Assembly (NCBI GenBank): GCA_016930435.1
Contig: JAFGGQ010000142.1
Span: forward strand, 1 to 15,624
DNA length: 15,624 bases
Origin: a bacterium
GTDB lineage: Bacteria > UBP14 > UBA6098 > JAFGQG01
Direction: 5' to 3'
Shown here: one piece after another, positions 7,566-14,106 of the stretch
Layout: each line of letters starts with the position of its first letter
Numbering within the stretch: position 1 is the first letter of the stretch
Translations under genes and position numbers: made by a program
Notes under the pieces: model-generated
Seen by the model: only the letters and a program-made list of their open reading frames with translations
Database searches by the model: none
Told to the model about the DNA's origin: nothing

Positions 7566-8174
7566 TTAGAGATAGCCCAGGGACTCTAAACGCTTTTTAA
7601 TTTCTTCCTCTTCTTCTGGGCTATAGGCTTCAGAACTTCTAATTTCAGAAATTAACTTCATTTCCCTTAAGCCCTTGATCACCTTTTCAGTACTCTCATC
7701 AATGGTTTCTTTATCGGTCTCGAGAGTAATCTCGGGATTTTCAGGTTCTTCGAATGGATGGTCAATACCGGTGAAATCCTTAATTATACCGGCTCTGGCT
7801 TTTGCGAACATTCCCTTGACATCCCTCTTTTCGCAGACACTCAACGGGCATTTGACGAATACTTCAACAAAATTCGTGGTTTCTTCTCTGACATGTTGAC
7901 GGATGGAACGGTAAGGGGAGACGAATGCGGCCAAAACCCCGACTTCATTGCGGCTTAATAATTTGGCTACGAAAGTAACCCGTTTAATGTTCTCGTTCCT
8001 GTCCTCCTCGCTAAAGCCAAGATCGCGGGTGAGACTCTGACGGACAATATCACCATCCAGACGCTCGATCTTGAAGCCCTCTTTTTTAAGCCTTTCCGCA
8101 ACTGCATCCGCTACGGTCGATTTACCCGAACAAGGCAAACCGGTGAACCAAAGGGTGAATCCTTTTTGAGACAT
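7566..8174 (-). CDS. cysC: Adenylylsulfate (APS) kinase with extra C-terminal LGY tail
   Basis: Phosphorylates APS at the 3' hydroxyl with ATP to give PAPS, the sulfuryl donor for sulfotransferases or for PAPS reduction. The P-loop is GLPCSGKST (12-20). It is followed by LDGDIVRQ (39-46), DLGFSEEDRNENIKRV (51-66), the VSPYR segment with Ser86 at the conserved serine position, and KARAGIIKDFTGIDHPFEEPENPE (125-148), all typical CysC motifs. The catalytic domain ends near residue 175. It is followed by about 25 extra residues ending in a tail (184-202) that closes IKKRLESLGYL, matching the ends of both RHH proteins in the operon. AAGGAGG lies 7 bases before the ATG, inside the end of the upstream Usp gene, with two bases between the genes. 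The identification is firm. The tail function is unknown. Confidence 0.95.
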   Translation of the reverse strand: MSQKGFTLWFTGLPCSGKSTVADAVAERLKKEGFKIERLDGDIVRQSLTRDLGFSEEDRNENIKRVTFVAKLLSRNEVGVLAAFVSPYRSIRQHVREETTNFVEVFVKCPLSVCEKRDVKGMFAKARAGIIKDFTGIDHPFEEPENPEITLETDKETIDESTEKVIKGLREMKLISEIRSSEAYSPEEEEEIKKRLESLGYL

Positions 8175-8176
8175 AG

Positions 8177-8611
8177 TTAATCCTCCTTCTTGTTTTTTAC
8201 ATCTATTACCGAATATCCTTTTTCCCCTATTTCTTTCACCAATTTCTCAGCAATAATAGTGTTTACACTATTCTCCCTTGCTACTTCCAAAATACTTGAA
8301 ATGTAAGGGCCTTCTATTAAAATGATCTTAACCGGAATGCCTATTTTGTCAGCTATGGACTTGATTGCACATAATTTTTTAGAGATTACCTGTCGTTGGA
8401 CATCAGAAATCTCCTGCTCAAGTTTTTCCCGGACAACACGGCCCAGAAAACCGATGTCACAGGAAAGCCGAAGTGTTTGGCCGGAGACCTCTTTTTCCAG
8501 AACATCCAGTAAGAGCAACTGTGCCCCATTTTTAGCGGCATAATCCAGAGAAAATTCTGCGAGTTCCCGTGGGATAAAGACAGAAGAAAATACCACCATT
8601 ACCGTTTTCAT
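8177..8611 (-). CDS. UspA-like universal stress protein domain
   Basis: A 144-residue protein. It opens MKTVMVVFSSVFIPRELAEFS (beta 1 and helix 1), then an AAKNGAQLLLLDVLE strand (25-39), a long charged helix (about 58-90), a strand at IPVKIILIEGP (92-102), and a helix and strand at ISSILEVARENSVNTIIAEK (104-123). This is the alpha/beta order of the UspA fold. The ATP-binding signature G-2x-G-9x-G-(S/T) of the UspFG branch is absent near the C-terminus, so it is more like non-nucleotide-binding UspA. GGAGG lies upstream of the ATG, within the 17 bases separating it from the transporter stop. Usp proteins next to transporters often act as regulatory or stability partners. Here its location between an SLC13 transporter and cysC suggests modulation of uptake, which is an inference. 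Confidence 0.75.
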   Translation of the reverse strand: MKTVMVVFSSVFIPRELAEFSLDYAAKNGAQLLLLDVLEKEVSGQTLRLSCDIGFLGRVVREKLEQEISDVQRQVISKKLCAIKSIADKIGIPVKIILIEGPYISSILEVARENSVNTIIAEKLVKEIGEKGYSVIDVKNKKED

Positions 8612-8628
8612 TACTTATATCCTCCGAA

Positions 8629-10026
8629 TTAATTCAATATATCAATACCTATTAATGGCCAATAAACCAAACCAATTATTAAAAAGAGCAACCAGGCCAG
8701 AATATTCATAATCAGGCCTGGCTTTAAAATGTCCTTGATCATATAATATCCTGATGAGTAGGCTATGGCACTGGGAGGAGTTCCAATTGGAAGCATGAAC
8801 GTAAGACCAGAAGGGATGGCTACAGCAAAAACCAGTACTTTAGGATTAATATGAGCTTGGGGCCCGATAGCAAAGGCAATGGGCAGCAAAATTGCTACCG
8901 CGGCAGTATTACTGATACCTTCGGTAATTATCTTTGCGATTAGTGCGATCAAGGCAATAAATAAAAGCGGTGAAATGTGGGAATTATCCAGTAACCAGGT
9001 CATTAACCATTCAGCTCCTTTGGTATGGGCCAAAGCAGCCCCCAGAGAAATGGCGCCGCCATACATCAGGATTACTCCCCAGTTAACATAACTCTCTACA
9101 TCCTCCCATTTAATAAGATTGAGTATAAATAAAAAACAGGTGGAAAGTAGCGCGATAACTGCTAATCCAAGTCGTCCACTAACAAATACCCAGCAAATAA
9201 CCGTAAGCGCTACAATAAATGCCACTTTTTTCTCAGGAATTGTGAATTTGCCGATTTTTTTTAGCTCATCCTGTAAACCCAGGATCGCTTGGCTGATATT
9301 CAAAGGCTCTGGTTTGAAAAACTTGAAAAGAATGTAAACAGCAATGAGTAATAGGATCACTACCAAAGGGAAAGTAGCCAGAAACCACTCGAAAAAGCCA
9401 ATGCTAATACCTGCATTATCTTTTAGAAAGGCAATAGCAAGAGGATTCCGGGCACCTCCCAGGAAAGTGCCAATCCCTCCGATAATAGCCCCCCAGGCCA
9501 TTGATAGAAAAAGAAGCTTTCCATAATTACTCTTCTGAGGCTCTATATCAAGATTATTAGCGATCACCATAACCACCGGAAACATGATGGCCGCTACAGC
9601 ATGCTCGGGCATTATGAAGGAAAACAGGGCGCAGGTAACTAAAATCCCTACGATCAGTTTTCGGGGACTATCCTGGAACTTGGAGATCATCATCAGGGAA
9701 AGCCTTCGACTTAAACCGGTCTTCATCATTGCAGCCGCTAAAATCAACGCCCCTAATATAAAAAAAACTGCTGAATTCCCAAAAAGAGCAAAAGCTTCTG
9801 AAGCCTCCAATATACCCGCTAAAGGGATCAAGGCTATGATCAGAAGGCCGGTAACCGGAAGAGGAAGGGCATTGGTGAACCAGAGCATAGAAGCCATAAC
9901 AAATAGCCCAAGAGCCTTTTGACCCTCAAGGGTTAAACCCGAAGGAGTAGGGAGAAAGGTAATTATCAAAAATAGTAAAAAAGCGATAATTACAAACAGG
10001 ACCTTCTTGGACACCAGTTTCTTCAT
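8629..10026 (-). CDS. SLC13/DASS-family anion transporter, probably sulfate uptake
   Basis: A 465-residue membrane protein with many hydrophobic segments, starting with residues 9-27. The second family signature, ISNTAAVAILLPI (371-383), and the following MLPIGTPPSAIAYSSGY (411-427) are clear DASS (sodium/dicarboxylate/sulfate symporter) motifs. In the first inverted-repeat half the usual SNT is replaced by FIMPEHAVAAIMFPV (137-151), and the partner GTPPN loop reads TFLGGARNPLAIAF (187-200). The start codon overlaps the upstream RHH2 stop as TAATG, so translation is coupled. Family substrates include dicarboxylates, sulfate and related anions. Sulfate is inferred only because sat and cysC are in the same operon. 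Phosphate, thiosulfate or a dicarboxylate cannot be excluded. Confidence 0.9.
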   Translation of the reverse strand: MKKLVSKKVLFVIIAFLLFLIITFLPTPSGLTLEGQKALGLFVMASMLWFTNALPLPVTGLLIIALIPLAGILEASEAFALFGNSAVFFILGALILAAAMMKTGLSRRLSLMMISKFQDSPRKLIVGILVTCALFSFIMPEHAVAAIMFPVVMVIANNLDIEPQKSNYGKLLFLSMAWGAIIGGIGTFLGGARNPLAIAFLKDNAGISIGFFEWFLATFPLVVILLLIAVYILFKFFKPEPLNISQAILGLQDELKKIGKFTIPEKKVAFIVALTVICWVFVSGRLGLAVIALLSTCFLFILNLIKWEDVESYVNWGVILMYGGAISLGAALAHTKGAEWLMTWLLDNSHISPLLFIALIALIAKIITEGISNTAAVAILLPIAFAIGPQAHINPKVLVFAVAIPSGLTFMLPIGTPPSAIAYSSGYYMIKDILKPGLIMNILAWLLFLIIGLVYWPLIGIDILN

Positions 10027-10247
10027 TACTCAAGGTATCCTAAGTTTTTAAGCCGGTTCCTGATTAAATCAATTTCACGTCCGGAAAGCTTTTCCGCATT
10101 ATCAAGGTGGCCACCAGCAAGGATGTCCCTCATTACCCATACCATGAAATCGGTAACCGAACTGAAGCCAGTATTCTCTATGAGATCCTTTAACTGATTG
10201 TATAGATGTCTGGGTATCTTGATGGTAACTTTGCTTTCTTTTTCCAT
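10026..10247 (-). CDS. Small ribbon-helix-helix (CopG/Arc-like) protein with LGY tail, paralogue 2, first gene of operon
   Basis: A 73-residue protein. KVTIKIPRHLYNQL (6-19) is the RHH beta strand and start of helix A. NTGFSSVTDFMVWVMRDIL (25-43) matches residues 24-42 of the first paralogue (shared N-T-x-F-x-S-V-x-D-x-x-V and R-x-I-L). The C-terminus (54-73) is the charged tail closing IRNRLKNLGYLE. The ATG has GGAG seven bases upstream, and its TAA overlaps the transporter ATG. As the first gene after a strong promoter (10282-10309), it is a good candidate for an autoregulator. A 7-base inverted repeat (10261-10267 and 10287-10293) spans that start region. Binding to that site is a hypothesis. 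Confidence 0.85.
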   Translation of the reverse strand: MEKESKVTIKIPRHLYNQLKDLIENTGFSSVTDFMVWVMRDILAGGHLDNAEKLSGREIDLIRNRLKNLGYLE

Positions 10248-10260
10248 ATCAACACTCCAA

Positions 10261-10293
10261 TTATACTCTTATTGTAGCCTAAATATAGTATAA
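10261..10293. promoter_or_regulatory. Candidate operator: inverted repeat over the operon start site
   Basis: TTATACT (10261-10267) and AGTATAA (10287-10293) form a perfect 7-base inverted repeat with 19 bases between. It is centred on about 10277, next to the predicted transcription start and overlapping the -10 box. The first gene encodes an RHH protein, so autoregulation is plausible. The site is AT-rich, and single copies of the half-site also occur elsewhere, including inside a coding region at 9122-9128. The evidence is therefore modest. Confidence 0.35.
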
Positions 10294-10309
10294 GTAGAAT
10301 CTTTGTCAA
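10282..10309 (-). promoter_or_regulatory. Sigma70-type promoter of the sulfate-activation operon
   Basis: On the minus strand the -35 box is a perfect TTGACA (10304-10309) and the -10 box is TATATT (10282-10287), with a 16-base spacer. Transcription would begin near 10275, giving a leader of about 28 bases before the RHH2 ATG. All operon genes downstream have short gaps or overlaps, so this may drive everything from RHH2 to sat, and possibly the 894-residue secreted protein. Confidence 0.7.
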
Positions 10310-10500
10310 CTGAAAATGTGATTTTACACAAATTAAATGCAAATTATATTCTGAAGTTTATATTCTAATATCCTGTTTTTCGATATTTCAGGCATTATAG
10401 TTAATTGCAGCTGCATTAAACGGGTTCAATAATCCAAATAAAGCCCCGATTGCAGAGCCGAAAGGTTTCTTAGGGATATTTCAGCTTTTTTATCTTTGGA
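10310..10500. other. AT-rich spacer between the second phosphodiesterase gene and the operon promoter
   Basis: No open reading frame of useful size. It contains a near-palindrome around TGCAGCTGCA (10406-10415, flanked by TTAAT and TTAA) and a 10-base direct repeat GATATTTCAG at 10382-10391 and 10475-10484. No stem-loop with a U-tract was found after the phosphodiesterase stop, so read-through from that gene into the operon cannot be excluded. Confidence 0.4.
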
Positions 10501-11874
10501 TTATCGGATAACTTTCCCCTGGATATCCTGGGGAATTTTCATGTCATAGAAGTCCAAAATAGTAGGACACACATCCAGGATATTAAATTGCTGTTCCCGT
10601 GGATCATTTCCTAACTTGCTATTTGAGATGATCAGGATGCCGTGTTGTGCATGGTTGGAGTCATCGGGCCCTGTATCATTTTCATGAAGCCAGAAAGTAT
10701 TGTGTCCGACTGTTCCTGCTGAACGCCAGTAAAGGTTTCCGAAGATAACGATCAGATCGGGGGGGATCCGGTTGACATTGGCATAGATATCCTCAGCCCG
10801 GTAAACCTTTGTTCCGATGGGCTGGCCGTTTTCATCACCGAGTTTTTCTAACCGGGTTTTTATCTCCGCCCGAAGTGCTTCGTATTCATCCGGTTCCACC
10901 ACACCCTGGGGCTCTCTACCTTTCACATTCATAAAGATCCGGCTGTAGTAACCCCCGGAACCCCATACCTTGGTTCTGCTAAAATCTATCTTATCCCAGG
11001 TCAGTTTAGTTACGTCCTTGGGCTTTTCTTTTAAGAAGAGATAGCCCTTATCAATGAGCCAGTCATTTATGCAGATGGCCCCGTCCATTCTTTGGGCTCC
11101 ATGGTCCGATACTACTATTATAGTTGTGTCCTTATCCACAACTTCAATCAATTCGCCGATTTTTTTATCGATAAACTGATAGTATTCCAATCCGGCATTC
11201 TCAAAAGGGTTGCCCGGTTCGAAGTGACGGTGTTCAGGATCGAAGTATTTCCAAAAGGCATGATGAAGCCGGTCAATACCCATTTCCACGAACATGAAGA
11301 AATCCCAGGGTTTCGTCCGAATAAAATGTTTTGCTACCTTGAACCGTTGTTCGGACATCTCGTAAAGCCTTTTCAGCAAACTGGCTTTGTCCTCGGTACG
11401 GAAACCTGTTACGTCAAAAATATATTCACCAACCAGGTCTTCTACTTCTTTCTTCAGGGAAACGGGATAGGTGAACTGGGATTGAGCCGAGGGGGTGAGG
11501 AAAGCAGTGATCATCCAGCCATTTAATTCTTTGGGGGGATAGGATGGCGGAAATCCTATCACGAAGGATTTTTTATCTGCCTCGCCAAGGTAATCCCATA
11601 CCGTTTTATCATTAATGAATTTTGAGTTCACTATCGCCAGATCGGAATAATCGTAGGCTTTTCTGTTACGGAACCCGTAAAATCCGAGCGTTCCGGGGTC
11701 TTTTCCGGTAAACATACACGCCCAGGCAGGGGTGGTAATAGGGGGGATAGTGCTTTTCAACCTTCCATGAATACCGTTTTTCATCAGCCTGTCCAGATTG
11801 GGCAATTTAGAACGCCACTGCTCGAAGATAAATTGCGGTGTCGCACAGTCAAGACCGATCACTATAACTTTCAT
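10501..11874 (-). CDS. Alkaline-phosphatase-superfamily phosphodiesterase/phosphohydrolase (COG3379-like), upstream copy
   Basis: A 457-residue protein without a signal peptide, opening directly on the core strand MKVIVIGLDCATP with metal ligand D9. The nucleophile region is IPPITTPAWACMFTGKDPG (43-61, probably T47). Other ligands are D201 and H205 in GIDRLHHAFW, D257-H258 in SDHGA, and H408 in NHAQHG. All are in the order expected for type I phosphodiesterase/nucleotide pyrophosphatase enzymes. Lack of a C-x-P-x-R motif argues against a sulfatase. The start is supported by AAGGAG about five bases upstream. It is separated from the sulfate operon by 253 bases and is divergent from the methyltransferase/deacetylase pair, so it could serve either group. 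The nucleophile region and spacing match the 6204-7544 paralogue. In other bacteria COG3379 members often lie near glycan or lipid genes, and the substrate is unknown here. Confidence 0.88.
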   Translation of the reverse strand: MKVIVIGLDCATPQFIFEQWRSKLPNLDRLMKNGIHGRLKSTIPPITTPAWACMFTGKDPGTLGFYGFRNRKAYDYSDLAIVNSKFINDKTVWDYLGEADKKSFVIGFPPSYPPKELNGWMITAFLTPSAQSQFTYPVSLKKEVEDLVGEYIFDVTGFRTEDKASLLKRLYEMSEQRFKVAKHFIRTKPWDFFMFVEMGIDRLHHAFWKYFDPEHRHFEPGNPFENAGLEYYQFIDKKIGELIEVVDKDTTIIVVSDHGAQRMDGAICINDWLIDKGYLFLKEKPKDVTKLTWDKIDFSRTKVWGSGGYYSRIFMNVKGREPQGVVEPDEYEALRAEIKTRLEKLGDENGQPIGTKVYRAEDIYANVNRIPPDLIVIFGNLYWRSAGTVGHNTFWLHENDTGPDDSNHAQHGILIISNSKLGNDPREQQFNILDVCPTILDFYDMKIPQDIQGKVIR

Positions 11875-12012
11875 TATGACTCCTTAATAAATTAACGAAA
11901 AAAATTCAAAATAGCATATAAGGATATACCTTACCATAAATAAATCAAGAAAAATTTGGTTTATATTTTATTATACTTGACATATCACTCAAATTGTTTC
12001 ATCATATAGGCA
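11875..12012. promoter_or_regulatory. Divergent promoter region between phosphodiesterase and methyltransferase genes
   Basis: A 138-base AT-rich spacer between divergent genes that must carry both promoters. On the plus strand TTGACA occurs at 11977-11982, but no good -10 lies 16-18 bases on; the nearest AT-rich match is around 12002-12008. On the minus strand TATAAT occurs at 11970-11975, without a good -35. The AAGGAG of the minus-strand gene is just outside its ATG. The exact promoters are not assigned. Confidence 0.4.
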
Positions 12013-12789
12013 ATGTTAATAAATATGATAAAAGAACCTCTTCATGTTTTGCAGCAGCTTCGGCAGCAAGGTGATTATTCCGGCTTGTTCTCGGAGATAG
12101 AGCTTGATGTATCAATTGAGCAATACAGCCGGGGGATAGAGTATTATCAGGAGCAATTAAAGAAGATTGGTTTTGAGGGTATGGACAACCTTCTTGATGC
12201 CGGTTGCGGGCCTGGTCAGTGGAGTATCGCTGCGCTTAACAGCAATAGTAAAATATATGGAATTGATCCAACTGAAGGTTATATTGAGATTGCGCAAACG
12301 GTAGCATCCCGTTGCGGTTTTCCCCGGGAAAGGATATGTTTCCAGGTGGGGAGTGTCGAAAAAATAGGGTATCCGGACAACTCCTTCGATGGATTGTTTT
12401 GTTATGGGGTATTGATGTTTACTGATTATAAGGCGGCCCTTGGGGAGTTTTTCAGGGTACTAAAACCCGGTGGCAAACTTTATATCCTGGCTTCGGATTT
12501 GGGTTGGTACCTTTATTATTTCCTGGGGAAAGGGCTTTTTAAATTGAATTTTGATCAGATGCGTCTGGGAGCGGGGGTAATCATCAATACATTCAGGTTC
12601 CGCAAGAAACCCTTCAGGGCTACTCAAAAATTCTTTTTTATCAGGGCATCCGAAATAATAAAAAACCTTCAGACTCAGGGATTTGAGAAAATATCAAGGG
12701 AAGTGGACATTAAAGACTCATATTCACGTTCCCGTTACCTCGGCATGACCGCTGTTTATGAGATACTCTGTAGTAAGCCTTTGCGATGA
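12013..12789 (+). CDS. Class I SAM-dependent methyltransferase
   Basis: A 258-residue protein. SAM-binding motif I is LLDAGCGPGQWSIAAL (60-75), the acidic end of strand 2 is IYGIDPTEGY (81-90), motif II/III is EKIGYPDNSFDGLFCYGVLMF (116-136), and LKPGGKLYILA (150-160) completes the Rossmann-type fold of the Methyltransf_11/25 group. A C-terminal part rich in aromatic and basic residues (165-258) probably binds the acceptor. The ATG at 12013 has only a weak AGG two bases away. An in-frame ATG at 12025 would give 254 residues, and neither has a strong ribosome site. Its last codon overlaps the next gene as ATGA, so the two are translationally coupled. The acceptor is unknown. The deacetylase-like partner hints at a glycan or lipid-linked sugar, which is an inference. 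Confidence 0.88.
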   Translation: MLINMIKEPLHVLQQLRQQGDYSGLFSEIELDVSIEQYSRGIEYYQEQLKKIGFEGMDNLLDAGCGPGQWSIAALNSNSKIYGIDPTEGYIEIAQTVASRCGFPRERICFQVGSVEKIGYPDNSFDGLFCYGVLMFTDYKAALGEFFRVLKPGGKLYILASDLGWYLYYFLGKGLFKLNFDQMRLGAGVIINTFRFRKKPFRATQKFFFIRASEIIKNLQTQGFEKISREVDIKDSYSRSRYLGMTAVYEILCSKPLR

Positions 12790-14099
12790 TTATGAAAGAC
12801 CAGCCCCGGAGCCAAGAAGAGATATTTCCCCGGAAATATCCATATCCTTATCGGGCGGCGCTGACTATATGCTCAGATATAGACGCTACGGATTACCAAA
12901 GCTTTATCCTGGTTCAAAAATTTTTAAATACCGTCAAGGAAACCCCTTTGGGGAAGGGATTAGGATTAGAAATCGGTAATTCTTTCTGGTTTTATTCGGA
13001 CCCTGCAAACCCGGACCATGCCTTATCCTATTTCGAACCGGATAAACGCACCCTTTCCCCTTACGCAGAGAATCTACGCGAACTGATCCGGGCGGGTTAT
13101 TTAGATGTGTTGCATAGTTATGGAAATTTTTCACGGGATTATCCATTTAAGCGAGAGCTTGCTGAAAGGGCGATTCAGGAATTGATCAGGTACAACCTCC
13201 AGATTAAGGTTTGGACCAACCACGGCGACCGTTTTAATTGCCAGTCAATTGGTGCCGGTTCAGCGGGAGCGGGGGATATACCCCCTTCCCCGGATTGCCC
13301 TAATCCATGCTATCATTGCGATCTGTTAAAAACTTTGGGCATCCGGTATTTCTGGGAGTCTGAAAGAGGGCTTACTGAGCTGGCTGGTCAGGAAAGAAGA
13401 TTAAACAGTAGCGATTCAGCGCTATTAAATCCTGCTACCGATCTACCTGTGAAATTGCGGAAATTATTCCATAGCATTTTGGTATTTTTCCCTAAAAGCA
13501 GAGACGCATTATCGGGTTATACACATTTAAGCCGGAAAAATGATCTGATTGAGCCTATAATTCTGAGGGATGGGACACCAATGATCAGATTTTGCCGTTT
13601 TGGTCATGCCCGTTTTGATTGGGGAGATGACCTGCCCAGAATCATGAATCAGCGCTTTCTGGAGTGTTTACTGAAAAACCAGGGGATAAGTATTATTTAT
13701 ATACATCTGGGCGATAGAAGGAGAAAGGGGAACTCAGCCCTTACCCCAAAAACGATCCATAGCCTGCGGATACTGACAAGTTATTATGATCAGGGTCGTA
13801 TGCTGGTTTCCACAACATGCCGCCTGCTCGGATATATTACCATGTTTAAATTGCTTAATTACGCCATACAGCGTGGTAATACCACCGATATTCTTGTGGA
13901 TTTTCCGGATGCTTTTTCCTCCTTCGGATTAAAGATCGGGGTTGAAGACCTGCAAGGTTTAACCTTTTATACCAAGGAGCCCATCAAGACCCGCATCATT
14001 TTTGAGGGAAAGACCCTGCCTACGGTAATCAACCCTCCTGATGGCTCTGGAATGTCCAGTATAATGGTACCTTGGGAGAAGCTGACCTTCCCGCTCTGA
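12786..14099 (+). CDS. Polysaccharide-deacetylase-like (NodB-fold) protein
   Basis: A 437-residue protein with no signal peptide. YRAALTICSDIDATD (22-36) looks like a divergent first motif of the carbohydrate esterase 4 (NodB) fold, with D31 and D33. DVLHSYGNFSRD (107-118) would supply a metal-binding His (H110). KVWTNHGDRF (141-150) and IIYIHLGD (303-310) resemble the later catalytic and His-bearing strands. A cysteine-rich insertion, CPNPCYHC (171-178), is unusual. The C-terminal 60-70 residues look like a beta-sandwich. It overlaps the methyltransferase stop by four bases (ATGA) and ends seven bases before the convergent peptidase-like gene. Substrate and even deacetylase activity are unproven, because the canonical H-x3-H spacing of motif 2 is not seen. 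It may be a catalytically altered member. Confidence 0.65.
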   Translation: MIMKDQPRSQEEIFPRKYPYPYRAALTICSDIDATDYQSFILVQKFLNTVKETPLGKGLGLEIGNSFWFYSDPANPDHALSYFEPDKRTLSPYAENLRELIRAGYLDVLHSYGNFSRDYPFKRELAERAIQELIRYNLQIKVWTNHGDRFNCQSIGAGSAGAGDIPPSPDCPNPCYHCDLLKTLGIRYFWESERGLTELAGQERRLNSSDSALLNPATDLPVKLRKLFHSILVFFPKSRDALSGYTHLSRKNDLIEPIILRDGTPMIRFCRFGHARFDWGDDLPRIMNQRFLECLLKNQGISIIYIHLGDRRRKGNSALTPKTIHSLRILTSYYDQGRMLVSTTCRLLGYITMFKLLNYAIQRGNTTDILVDFPDAFSSFGLKIGVEDLQGLTFYTKEPIKTRIIFEGKTLPTVINPPDGSGMSSIMVPWEKLTFPL

Positions 14100-14106
14100 T
14101 ACTGCA

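Noticed and set aside
4795-8174. Dissimilatory sulfate reduction island
   Set aside because: No aprAB, dsr, qmo or pyrophosphatase genes are present, and the presence of cysC points to PAPS formation.
10441-10500. Terminator after the upstream phosphodiesterase gene
   Set aside because: The GC-rich stretch (AAGCCCCGATTGCAGAGCCG) pairs only imperfectly with itself and lacks a following U-run on the minus strand.
11092-11526. Plus-strand 144-residue open frame
   Set aside because: It is antisense to the phosphodiesterase core, including the D201 and D257 motif region, and has no independent support.
6204-11874. Sulfatase identity for the two alkaline-phosphatase-superfamily genes, suggested by the sulfate context
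   Set aside because: Neither has the C/S-x-P-x-R formylglycine motif. Both have the Ser/Thr nucleophile region of phosphodiesterases.
6204-11977. TTATACT as a regulon-wide operator (single copies at 6204-6210 and 11971-11977 near other starts)
   Set aside because: The same heptamer also occurs inside the transporter gene (9122-9128), and its frequency is close to chance in AT-rich DNA. Only the inverted pair at 10261-10293 was kept.
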